DNA of 64,000 nt, from the NCBI RefSeq assembly GCF_022808715.1, contig NZ_JAKZKX010000002.1, forward strand, positions 64,580 to 128,579. Direction: 5' to 3'. This DNA is from Fundidesulfovibrio agrisoli (GTDB taxonomy: Bacteria > Desulfobacterota > Desulfovibrionia > Desulfovibrionales > Desulfovibrionaceae). The position numbers and the translations under genes were made by a program. The notes beneath the pieces are model-generated. The model was given only the letters and a program-made list of their open reading frames with translations, did no database searches and had not been told where the DNA came from. Positions 40,808-48,306 of the stretch are shown here, piece after piece; the first letter of the stretch is position 1, and every line of letters begins with the position of its first letter.

Positions 40808-41895
40808 TCTTCGCCCCGTCCCGCCCGGCCATGCGCAGCCCGCTGGACGCCTGGGTCTCCCTGGCCACGGGGCTGCACGGCCCCGAGCCGGACGCCCTGC
40901 GCCGCTGGCAGGCCCTGCGGCTGCTGGAGGCTGCCCGCTGGGCCAGGGAGCGCAGCCCCTTCTACGCCCGGCTGCTCAAGCACCTGCCCGACCCCATCCC
41001 GGACGACCCGGCCTGGGCCGCACGCCTGCCCTTCGTCACCACCCATGACTTGCGCGAGCACCACGAAGCCATGCTCTGCGTCTCGCAAGGCGAAGTGGAG
41101 CGCGTGGTCACGCTGAACACCTCGGGCACGACGGGCAAGCCCAAACGCCTCTTCTTCACCGGGGAGGACCTCGACGCCACCCTGGACTTCTTCCGGGTGG
41201 GCATGGCCAGTTTCACCGGCGTGGGGGACGTGGTGCTCATCCTGCTGCCCGGCCGGACGGAGCACGGGGCCGCCATGCTGCTGGCCAAGGCGTTGGCGGA
41301 GATCGGGGTGCGCCCGGTGCTCGCACCGCAGCCCTGCCCGCCGGAAGTGGCGGCCCGGCTCATCGCGGAGGAAGGCGTCACGTGCCTGGCCGCCCTGCCC
41401 TCCCAGCTTCGTGCCCTGCTGGAGCATTCTCCCGGCCCGCCACCCTGGTCTCCTGCCCCGGACCGGGCCCTGGACCGGGCCCTCCTCTCCGGCGAGCCCG
41501 TGGATGACGGCCTGCGCCAGGCCGCCGCCAAGGCCGGGATCGAGATTTTCGCCCACTACGGCCTCACGGAGACCTGCTTCGGCGGCGGCGTTGAATGCGG
41601 GGCGCACCAGGGCTACCATCTGCGCGAGGCCGACCTGCTGGTCGAGGTGGTCGAACCCGTCAGCGGCGACCCCGTGGCCAACGGCCGCCAGGGCGAGGTG
41701 GTGTTGAGCACCCTCAACCGGCGCGGCATGCCCCTGCTGCGTTACCGCACCGGGGACATGGGCCGGATGTTGCCCGGCCCCTGCGCCTGCGGCAGCCCGC
41801 TCAGGAGGCTCGGCCCCGTGGCCGGGCGGATCGTAACCGACGGGGGGGCCATCCAGGTGCTCACCCCGGAAAAAGGAACAGCGAACACGCCATGA
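40804..41895 (+). CDS. AMP-dependent CoA-ligase-like protein (PaaK type)
   Basis: A 363-residue adenylate-forming enzyme resembling phenylacetate-CoA ligase but shorter (PaaK is about 440). The P-loop-like 'TLNTSGTTGKPKRLFFT' near residue 105 and 'FAHYGLTETCFGGGVEC' near residue 250 are the A3 and A5-type motifs. 'GEVVLSTLNRRGMPLLRYRTGDMG' follows. The C-terminal lid domain is nearly absent, so it may adenylate or bind a substrate without forming a CoA ester. Position in the cluster suggests activation of a carboxylate in Mop maturation or of the product acid; both are guesses. The start overlaps the radical SAM stop and the end overlaps xdhC. Confidence 0.82.
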   Translation: MIFAPSRPAMRSPLDAWVSLATGLHGPEPDALRRWQALRLLEAARWARERSPFYARLLKHLPDPIPDDPAWAARLPFVTTHDLREHHEAMLCVSQGEVERVVTLNTSGTTGKPKRLFFTGEDLDATLDFFRVGMASFTGVGDVVLILLPGRTEHGAAMLLAKALAEIGVRPVLAPQPCPPEVAARLIAEEGVTCLAALPSQLRALLEHSPGPPPWSPAPDRALDRALLSGEPVDDGLRQAAAKAGIEIFAHYGLTETCFGGGVECGAHQGYHLREADLLVEVVEPVSGDPVANGRQGEVVLSTLNRRGMPLLRYRTGDMGRMLPGPCACGSPLRRLGPVAGRIVTDGGAIQVLTPEKGTANTP

Positions 41896-42914
41896 CAGAC
41901 CTGCTCAAGACGCTCAGCCTCTGGCTTTCGGAAGGCAAGCCCGTCGCATCGGCCACCATCGTCACCCATGAGGGCTCCACGCCCCGCTCCGCCGGGAGCA
42001 AGATGATCGTGCGCCCGGGCGGGGAGATGTTCGGCACGGTGGGCGGCGGCCTGGTGGAGGCCAGGGTGCTCCAGGCCGCCGCCCGGGTGCTCAGCGACGG
42101 GGTGCCGGGAATCATGGATTTCGACCTCACCGGGGAACTGGCGGCCGGGGCGGACATGGTCTGCGGCGGCAAGCTGCGGGTATTCCTGGAGCGCATCGAA
42201 CCCGGGGCCGAGGGCGCGCTCTACGCCGAGCTGCTGCGCAGGGTGGAGCGTGGCGAGCGCATGCTGCTGGCCGTGCCCATGGGCGGCGGGCCGCGCGCCC
42301 TGGTGCCCGCGCGCGGCGAGGCCTTGGGCGCACGGCTGCCCCAGGGGCTGCTGGAGGGCGCGCGCCAGGCCGGGAGGGACATCCGCGCCCCGGTCGTCTT
42401 TGAAGCCCTGGAGGAGCGCTGGTTCCTGGAGCCCTGGGCCGGGCCGTCGCCGCTCTACATCGCCGGGGCGGGGCACGTGTCGCGCCCCACGGCCAGGGTG
42501 GCGTCCATGACCGGGTTTCGCGTCACGGTCATGGACGACAGGCCCGAGTTCGCCAACCGGGACCGCTTCCCCGAAGCGCACGAGCTCATCGTGGAGGACA
42601 TGCGCACCTGCCTGCGCAGCAAGGCGATAGGCCCGGACGCCTCCGTGGTGATCGTCACGCGGGGGCACGTGGGCGACGCCGACGTGCTGGCCCAGGCCCT
42701 GCGCACCCAGGCGGGCTACATCGGCATGATCGGCAGCCGCCGCAAGCGCGACAGCGTGTACGGCAAGCTGCGCGCCCAGGGCTTCACGGACGCCGATTTC
42801 GAGCGCGTGCGCTGCCCCATCGGGCTTGATATCGGGGCCGAGACCCCGGAGGAGATCGCTGTGAGCATCCTGGCCGAGCTCATCCAGGCCAGGGCCGCCA
42901 GGGGAGCCGCATGA
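41892..42914 (+). CDS. xdhC: XdhC/CoxI family molybdoenzyme maturation protein
   Basis: A 340-residue protein. It has an N-terminal XdhC_CoxI domain ('VTHEGSTPRSAGSKMIV', 'GTVGGGLVEARV') and a C-terminal Rossmann domain ('LYIAGAGHVSRPTARVASMTGFRVTVMDDR', 'VVIVTRGHVGDADVL', 'YIGMIGSRRKR'). XdhC proteins bind the molybdenum cofactor and mediate its sulfuration and insertion into xanthine-oxidase-family enzymes, here most plausibly Mop. Full length. Coupled by ATGA overlap to the gene before it. Confidence 0.93.
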   Translation: MTDLLKTLSLWLSEGKPVASATIVTHEGSTPRSAGSKMIVRPGGEMFGTVGGGLVEARVLQAAARVLSDGVPGIMDFDLTGELAAGADMVCGGKLRVFLERIEPGAEGALYAELLRRVERGERMLLAVPMGGGPRALVPARGEALGARLPQGLLEGARQAGRDIRAPVVFEALEERWFLEPWAGPSPLYIAGAGHVSRPTARVASMTGFRVTVMDDRPEFANRDRFPEAHELIVEDMRTCLRSKAIGPDASVVIVTRGHVGDADVLAQALRTQAGYIGMIGSRRKRDSVYGKLRAQGFTDADFERVRCPIGLDIGAETPEEIAVSILAELIQARAARGAA

Positions 42915-43035
42915 CAAGGCCGGCGAACCTCGGGGGGCGGGCCGCGACACGGCGATGGACTGGGCCAAGCACATACCGCATGGCAACGCCGATGAAATCC
43001 CGTGCGCGGGGAAACTCCGCGCTTCTCTCAAGACC

Positions 43036-43701
43036 ATGGGCCTGACAGTCCACCTGCTGCGCCACGGCAAGACCGCCAGGGAGGAGCCCTGGCGCTTCCT
43101 GGGCCAGCGCGACGCCCCCCTCTCGGATGCCGGGCGGGAGCAGATGCGCCGCTGGCGCGACGAATTCTCCTGCCTGGACTTCGCCGGAGCCTGGTGCTCT
43201 GACCTGGCCCGCTGCCGGGAAAGCGCCGAACTGGTGCTGGCGGGCCGGGGACTCGCGGCCACTCCCGTGCCCGGTTTGCGGGAGATCTCGCTTGGGGAGT
43301 GGGATGGCCTGAGCGTCGAGGAGGTGCGCCGCGGCTACCCCGGCCTCTATGAGGCCCGCGGCGCGGACATCGCCGGTTTCAGGCCCCCCGGCGGCGAGAG
43401 TTTCGAGGATCTTGCGCTAAGGGCTGGCCAGGCCCTGGCCGACATCCTGCGGGAGGCGGCTGCCCGCCCGGCCGGCTGCCCCGAGGATGTTCGTTCGGGG
43501 GCGGGCAACGCCAACATCCTGCTGGTGGCCCACGCCGGGGTGAACCGCGCGCTCATCTGCGGGCTTCTGGGCCTTCCCCTGGGAAGGCTCTTCAACCTCG
43601 GCCAGGATCACGGCTGCCTGAACGTGCTGCGCTTCGGCCACGGCGAGCCGGTGCTGCATGCCCTCAACCGCCGCGCCGGTTGCGAGCGCCGCGCGACCTG
43701 A
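43036..43701 (+). CDS. Histidine phosphatase family protein
   Basis: A 221-residue phosphoglycerate-mutase-like phosphatase. The catalytic 'HLLRHGKTARE' begins at residue 5. 'WCSDLARCRESAELVL', 'LREISLGEWDGLSVEEV' and the second catalytic His in 'LLVAHAGVNRALICGLLGLP' are present. The sequence resembles CobC-type alpha-ribazole phosphatases, but no cobalamin genes are nearby. The ATG at 43036 puts the RHG at the usual depth; an in-frame ATG at 42955 would add 27 residues. Last gene of the Mop cluster. Confidence 0.85.
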   Translation: MGLTVHLLRHGKTAREEPWRFLGQRDAPLSDAGREQMRRWRDEFSCLDFAGAWCSDLARCRESAELVLAGRGLAATPVPGLREISLGEWDGLSVEEVRRGYPGLYEARGADIAGFRPPGGESFEDLALRAGQALADILREAAARPAGCPEDVRSGAGNANILLVAHAGVNRALICGLLGLPLGRLFNLGQDHGCLNVLRFGHGEPVLHALNRRAGCERRAT

Positions 43702-43733
43702 GCCGCCTTGAAACTCGCCGCGCATGACGTCCG

Positions 43734-43768
43734 GGGGCGCCGGAAGTCAGCCTCCCGGCGCCCCTTCA
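43734..43768 (+). terminator. Terminator of the Mop cluster
   Basis: A perfect 10-bp GGGGCGCCGG / CCGGCGCCCC stem with an 11-base loop, followed by TTCAATT. It lies 33 bases after the last gene of the cluster. Confidence 0.65.
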
Positions 43769-43799
43769 ATTCATGCCGCACCTTTCTCCCCGCGAGACG

Positions 43800-43828
43800 T
43801 TGCCTTTTTTTCTCCCTGGCTGTTATAT
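43800..43828 (+). promoter_or_regulatory. Sigma70-like promoter for FAD oxidoreductase
   Basis: TTGCCT (43800-43805), a 17-base spacer and TTATAT (43823-43828), or an 18-base spacer to TATATC. It lies 110 bases before the start codon, in a short AT-rich patch. Confidence 0.4.
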
Positions 43829-43937
43829 CCTGCCCCAAACCCGTTCGTTTGCGTGTCCCTGACGTCTGACCGCATCATGGCCGCATGAGGCCCGGCCTCT
43901 GCCGTGTTCCCGTGCGCTCCACAACCAGGAGGATGCT

Positions 43938-45362
43938 ATGGACAACGTGCGTTTGCAGACTCTCTCCGGCGCTCACGCGCTCGTGGATGGAACCGAAGTC
44001 GAGGCCCTGCGCGCCGCCCTGCGCGGCGGCCTGCTGCTGCCCGGCGATCCCGGCTATGACGCCGCCCGGTCGATCTGGAACGCCATGATCGACCGCAAGC
44101 CCGCCATGATCGTCCAGGCCCTTGGGGCCGTGGACGTGAAGGCAGCCGTGGACTTCGCCCGCAAACACGAGGCGGTCCTGGCCGTGCGCGGCGGGGGGCA
44201 CAACATCGCGGGCAACGCCGTCTGCGATGGGGGCGTCATGATCGACCTTTCACGCATGCGCTCCGTGCGCGTGGACCCGGAATCGCGCAGGGTGCGGGTC
44301 GAGGGCGGCGCGCTGCTCTCCGACCTGGATAAGGAGACGCAGGCCTTCGGGCTCGTCGTGCCGATCGGGATCAACTCCACCACCGGCATCGCCGGTCTCA
44401 CGCTGGGCGGCGGGTTCGGGTGGACCAGCCGGACCTTCGGCCTGACCATCGACAACCTGCTCTCAGTGGACATCGTCACCGCCGACGGGGAGCTGCGCCG
44501 GGCGGACGGCAGGCAGAACCCCGACCTTTTCTGGGCGGTGCGCGGGGGCGGCGGGAACTTCGGGGTGGTGACATCCTTCGAGTTCGGGCTGCACCCCCTC
44601 GGCCCGATGGTCGTCGCCGGGCTGCTGCTGCACCCCATCGCCGAAGCGCCGGCCCTGATGCGCGAATACCGCCGGTTGGCGGCCGAAGCCCCTGACGAGT
44701 TGAGCGCCTGGCTGGTGCTGCGCAAGGCCCCTCCGGCACCGTTCGTGCCCGCGGAGTGGCACGGCAAGGAGGTCATCATCATCGCGCTGTGCCACACCGG
44801 CACGCTCACGGCCGGAGAAAAGGACGCCCTCCCCTTCCGCAAGCTGGGCAAACCCATCGTGGATCTGGTCGGGCCGCATCCCTTCACCGGCTGGCAGGCC
44901 GCGTTCGACCCCCTGCTGACCCCTGGAGCCCGCAATTACTGGAAAAGCCACGATTTCAAGGAGCTCAGCGACGGGGCCTGCGACGCGCTCCTCGACGCCG
45001 CCAAGCGCTTGCCTACGGACGAATGCGAGCTGTTCGTGGGCCAACTGGGCGGACGGGTCAACCGCATCGCGCCCGAGGCCACGGCCTACCCGCGCCGCGA
45101 CGTGCGGTTCATCGTGAACATGCACACCCGCTGGCGCGACCCGGCCCAGGACGAAACCTGCATCGGCTGGGCGCGCGGCCTGTTCAAGGCGCTGGCGCCC
45201 CACGCCCTGGGGTCGGTGTACGTCAACTTCATGCCCTCGGACGAGAAGGACCGCATCCACGGGGCCTTCGGCTCCAACTACGAGCGGTTGGCCGAGGTGA
45301 AACGCCGCTACGACCCCATAAATCTGTTCAGGCTGAACCAGAACATTTCCCAGACGGGCTGA
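43938..45362 (+). CDS. FAD-binding oxidoreductase, berberine-bridge-enzyme type
   Basis: A 474-residue flavoprotein. The PCMH-type FAD domain (about 45-220) carries 'LAVRGGGHNIAG', whose His is the usual 8-alpha-histidyl FAD attachment. The second attachment site of doubly linked BBE oxidases is a Cys in a GxCPxVG motif; here it reads 'GINSTTGIAGLTLGGGFG', so FAD is probably linked by the His only. The BBE C-terminal motif 'YERLAEVKRRYDPINLFRLNQNI' is intact. No signal peptide. The substrate is unknown (sugars or aromatic alcohols in relatives). A GGAGG site precedes the ATG. Monocistronic. Confidence 0.85.
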   Translation: MDNVRLQTLSGAHALVDGTEVEALRAALRGGLLLPGDPGYDAARSIWNAMIDRKPAMIVQALGAVDVKAAVDFARKHEAVLAVRGGGHNIAGNAVCDGGVMIDLSRMRSVRVDPESRRVRVEGGALLSDLDKETQAFGLVVPIGINSTTGIAGLTLGGGFGWTSRTFGLTIDNLLSVDIVTADGELRRADGRQNPDLFWAVRGGGGNFGVVTSFEFGLHPLGPMVVAGLLLHPIAEAPALMREYRRLAAEAPDELSAWLVLRKAPPAPFVPAEWHGKEVIIIALCHTGTLTAGEKDALPFRKLGKPIVDLVGPHPFTGWQAAFDPLLTPGARNYWKSHDFKELSDGACDALLDAAKRLPTDECELFVGQLGGRVNRIAPEATAYPRRDVRFIVNMHTRWRDPAQDETCIGWARGLFKALAPHALGSVYVNFMPSDEKDRIHGAFGSNYERLAEVKRRYDPINLFRLNQNISQTG

Positions 45363-45424
45363 AAAGGCGGCCCGCTGGAAACCAGGCCCGGCGCGGGAGC
45401 GCCCAGGGTGGCTCCGCCAAATAC

Positions 45425-45456
45425 AAGCGCCGGAGGGATGCCCTCCGGCGCTTTCG
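45425..45456. terminator. Bidirectional terminator between convergent genes
   Basis: A perfect 13-bp stem (AAGCGCCGGAGGG / CCCTCCGGCGCTT) with a 3-base loop, followed by TCGCTTT on the plus strand. It lies between the FAD oxidoreductase stop and the convergent small secreted protein gene. Confidence 0.75.
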
Positions 45457-45481
45457 CTTTGCCACGGGGGCCTTTCGGGCC

Positions 45482-45976
45482 TCAGTTGACGGTCATGGGC
45501 ACCACGGCCACGCTGCGGGCCGTTGCGTAGCTCAGGGGCAGTTGCAGGGGCACGGTGAAGGGCAGCGGCGTGAGGTACTCGCTCACGACGGCATAGGTTC
45601 CTGCCGTGGGCGAGCCGTAAACCCCGCAGGTGCCGTCCAGGTTCCTGTAGCTGCGCGGCGTGGCCGCCTTGTTGGAGACGATTTCATAGTTCTTCGGGCC
45701 GAAGGCGTACACCACCCCTGGCGGGGCAGCCGTCAGATGCAGCGCCTGGCCCGTGCAGTCCGTGGATTCGAAGATCAGGCTGCCGGTGACGAGGGTTCCG
45801 TCGAGATTGAAGGAGAGGAACCGTTTGATCTTCTCATTATAAAACGCATACCCGCCGAACTTGAGCAGGACCCCGACCTTCACCCCCGTGGCGTCGTAGG
45901 CGTAGAGCTGCGCCCGCGCAGGGGCCGCCGCGCAAACAAACGTCAGCAAACAGGCCAAGATGGCGATGTTCTTCAT
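45482..45976 (-). CDS. Small secreted protein of unknown function
   Basis: A 164-residue protein with a clear signal peptide of about 22 residues ending in A-R-A, so the mature form is periplasmic or released. The mature part is beta-rich with two likely disulfide cysteines ('STDCTGQAL' and 'DGTCGVYG'). Its composition is Tyr/Ala/Val-rich, as in small outer-surface proteins. No family recognised. A G-rich site (GGGGGTG) precedes the ATG. Single gene. Confidence 0.7.
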   Translation of the reverse strand: MKNIAILACLLTFVCAAAPARAQLYAYDATGVKVGVLLKFGGYAFYNEKIKRFLSFNLDGTLVTGSLIFESTDCTGQALHLTAAPPGVVYAFGPKNYEIVSNKAATPRSYRNLDGTCGVYGSPTAGTYAVVSEYLTPLPFTVPLQLPLSYATARSVAVVPMTVN

Positions 45977-46524
45977 GGCCGCACCCCCTGGAAATTGGGG
46001 AATTCATATCATAGCGCCTTGCATATCCGCAATATGGGCGGATTGGGCATTGCGACATCTCTATCGAACTCAGAGTGTTACGGATATGTTCTCATCGTGC
46101 TGCGCCGGGCAGCGCATGCAGTTTGAGAGTATGTAGCGCTGCCGAGGCGTACCTTAGCAGGATCTTGCAGTACGTGAATATGTAAATATACTGCGTTTCC
46201 GATGTGTTAGAAATTACTGATTGAGAATGCCGACGAATAATCGGACAAGCTGATCCTTGGCCGGACCGGGGCCGAACCGGGGCCGGACCGGCGGCTTTGA
46301 GGCGCGCCTGACGAATTGGTAGCGGCGAGGGCACCGGTTGGAGCTGGGAGCTCATGGGCGCTATGCTTTGGCGGCTGCTGCGCGGGTGTGGAAGCGGGAT
46401 CATGGCCTCCTGCGCTGCGAAGCACCTTGAGGCGGCTGCTACCCGGATGTGGCGACACGGATGGCGAAGCCACGGGCAGCCGGGCAGGTTTCCCGCCTGC
46501 TGTGCGGTTTCAGGCCCGCAGAGC
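45977..46524. other. Intergenic region with AT-rich patch and short tandem repeat
   Basis: A 548-base stretch without a supported gene. It holds the upstream region of the small secreted protein (a TATGAT hexamer near 46010 on the minus strand could be a -10), an AT-rich patch around 46120-46230, and three 11-bp tandem repeats at 46259-46291. Confidence 0.5.
46259..46291. repeat. Three tandem 11-bp repeats
   Basis: GGCCGGACCGG, GGCCGAACCGG and GGCCGGACCGG follow each other without gaps. Each unit is close to self-complementary (CCGG-type arms). Confidence 0.7.
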
Positions 46525-47292
46525 CTAGCCGAAAACGGCGCTCCGCATGGAAAGCGAGGAGAGCTCGAACCCTTCGGCGAACCAGCGCGGCTTCTCGCCG
46601 TGGGCTGCCGCGCCCAGGGCGTAGAGCAGGGGCCAGTAATGCTCGCTGGTTGGCACCGAGAGCTTGCCTGCCTTGCCGAACACGGACGGATCAAAGAGCT
46701 CCTCGTCCGCGCGGCGCTCCACGGCCTCGCGCACGGCCTCGTCGAACTCCACGGCCCAGGCGTGGGGCGGCTCGGCGCGGCGCAGCATGCCCAGGTTGTG
46801 CACGATGTTGCCGCTGCAAAGGATCAGGATGCCTTCATCGCGCAGGGGGGCCAGCTCGCGGCCGACGGCATGGTGCGTCTCGGGTTCCGCGTGCATGTCG
46901 ATGCTCAGCTGGCAGACCGGGATGTCCGCCTCGGGGTACATGGCCCGCAGCACGCACCAGGCCCCGTGGTCCAGCCCCCATTCCGCGTCGGGGGCCACGC
47001 TGGCGGACTTCACGGCCCGCATGGCGGCAGCGGCCGTGTCCGGCGATCCGGGCGCGGGGTAGGCGATGTCGTAGAGGGCCTGGGGGAATCCCCAGAAGTC
47101 GTGGATGGTCTCCGGGCGCGCCGTGGTGGCGGCGAACGATCCTTCGGTCAGCCAGTGGGCGCTCACGCAGAGGATGGCCTCGGGCCTGGGAATTGACTGG
47201 GCGGCCTCGCTCCATTGGGGCGTGTAGGGGTTGTCCTCCACGGCGTTCATGGGGCTGCCGTGGCCGACGAAAATAACGGGCATGCGTCGCAT
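46525..47292 (-). CDS. DODA-type extradiol aromatic ring-opening dioxygenase (YgiD-like)
   Basis: A 255-residue class III extradiol dioxygenase (LigB fold) like E. coli 4,5-DOPA dioxygenase YgiD. The metal His are visible in 'VIFVGHGSPMNAV' and 'SAHWLTEG', the third near 'VPTSEHYWPLLYALGAA'. 'WGLDHGAWCVLRAMYPEADIPV' is the family signature. It probably acts on a catechol-type substrate; the true substrate is unknown. GAGG seven bases before the ATG at 47292 fixes the start. It is 11 bases downstream of the DMT transporter gene and probably cotranscribed with it. Confidence 0.9.
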   Translation of the reverse strand: MRRMPVIFVGHGSPMNAVEDNPYTPQWSEAAQSIPRPEAILCVSAHWLTEGSFAATTARPETIHDFWGFPQALYDIAYPAPGSPDTAAAAMRAVKSASVAPDAEWGLDHGAWCVLRAMYPEADIPVCQLSIDMHAEPETHHAVGRELAPLRDEGILILCSGNIVHNLGMLRRAEPPHAWAVEFDEAVREAVERRADEELFDPSVFGKAGKLSVPTSEHYWPLLYALGAAAHGEKPRWFAEGFELSSLSMRSAVFG

Positions 47293-47303
47293 AGTGCGTC
47301 CTC

Positions 47304-48209
47304 TCATTTCCCGGCCCGTAGCAGCCGGGTGTCCACGGTTGCGGCAAGGATGCCGCCCACCACCAGCACGCCGCCCAGCAGATGGGCCGGCCTGACCTCC
47401 TCCCCCAGGATCAGCAGCGAAGCCACGGCCGCGAACAGCGGCAGCGAGTAGTACACCACCCCCGCCATCACCGGGCCGATTGCCGCGATGGCCCTGGTCC
47501 AGAGCAGATAGGCCGCGAAGGAGCAGCCCACGCCCGCGTAGAGGATGGCGGTGATGACCGGCATGGTGAACTCCGGCCTGGGCATGACCAGGGCCTCCCA
47601 GATCACGAAGGGCACGGTGAAGGCCACACCCAGGGCGAAGGTGGCGGCGTTGAAGCCCTCCACGGATATCTCCGCCGGGCGGTTGCGCACCAGCAGCGAA
47701 TAGAGCGCGAAACAAGCCGCGCCCGCCAGGGCCCAGAAGTCGCCCGAGGTGAACTGCACGGAGGCCAGCCTGCTCCACTCACCACGGGAGATGAGCACCA
47801 GCACGCCCAGCAGCACCACGGCCAGCCCGAAGAGCCTGCGCCTTGTGATGGGCTCGCCGTAGAATATCCGCGACATGATGATGATCATGATGGGCGCGGT
47901 GGGCACCAGCAGGGCCATGTTCAGGCTCTCCGTGGTCTGCCCGGCCTTGTAGATGAGCGTGTTCAGGGCGCTGACGCCCACCAGGGCCATGACGCACAGG
48001 TAGCGCCAATGCAGGCGCATGGCGGGCAGGTCGGCGCGCAGCTTGGGCAGGGCGAAGGGCAGCAGGCAGGCCAGAGCCACGGCCCAGCGCCAGAAATTGA
48101 GCTGGAACGGAGGGATGTGATGGGCCACGCCCCTGGCCAGGACGAAGTTGCCCGCCCAGATGATGGTCGCCGCCAGCGCGGCCGCCATCCCGGCGTTTTT
48201 GCTTTTCAT
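47304..48209 (-). CDS. DMT-superfamily (EamA) transporter
   Basis: A 301-residue inner-membrane protein with ten predicted helices in two EamA repeats. Repeat one starts 'AATIIWAGNFVLARG' and ends near 'VLLGVLVLIS'. Repeat two starts 'GDFWALAGAACFALYSLLVR' and ends 'GVLVVGGILAA'. These proteins usually export amino acids or metabolites. The ATG at 48209 places the first helix at the N-terminus, but no strong ribosome site is seen, and an ATG 21 bases downstream is possible. It pairs with the dioxygenase gene. Confidence 0.88.
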   Translation of the reverse strand: MKSKNAGMAAALAATIIWAGNFVLARGVAHHIPPFQLNFWRWAVALACLLPFALPKLRADLPAMRLHWRYLCVMALVGVSALNTLIYKAGQTTESLNMALLVPTAPIMIIIMSRIFYGEPITRRRLFGLAVVLLGVLVLISRGEWSRLASVQFTSGDFWALAGAACFALYSLLVRNRPAEISVEGFNAATFALGVAFTVPFVIWEALVMPRPEFTMPVITAILYAGVGCSFAAYLLWTRAIAAIGPVMAGVVYYSLPLFAAVASLLILGEEVRPAHLLGGVLVVGGILAATVDTRLLRAGK

Positions 48210-48306
48210 GGAGGTTGCGGCTTCTTTGGGATTCGGGTCGGACGATGCTGTTTCGAAACGATGCGTTATGATAATCCCATCATCTGGGGGAGGCAAGGGC
48301 CGGACC

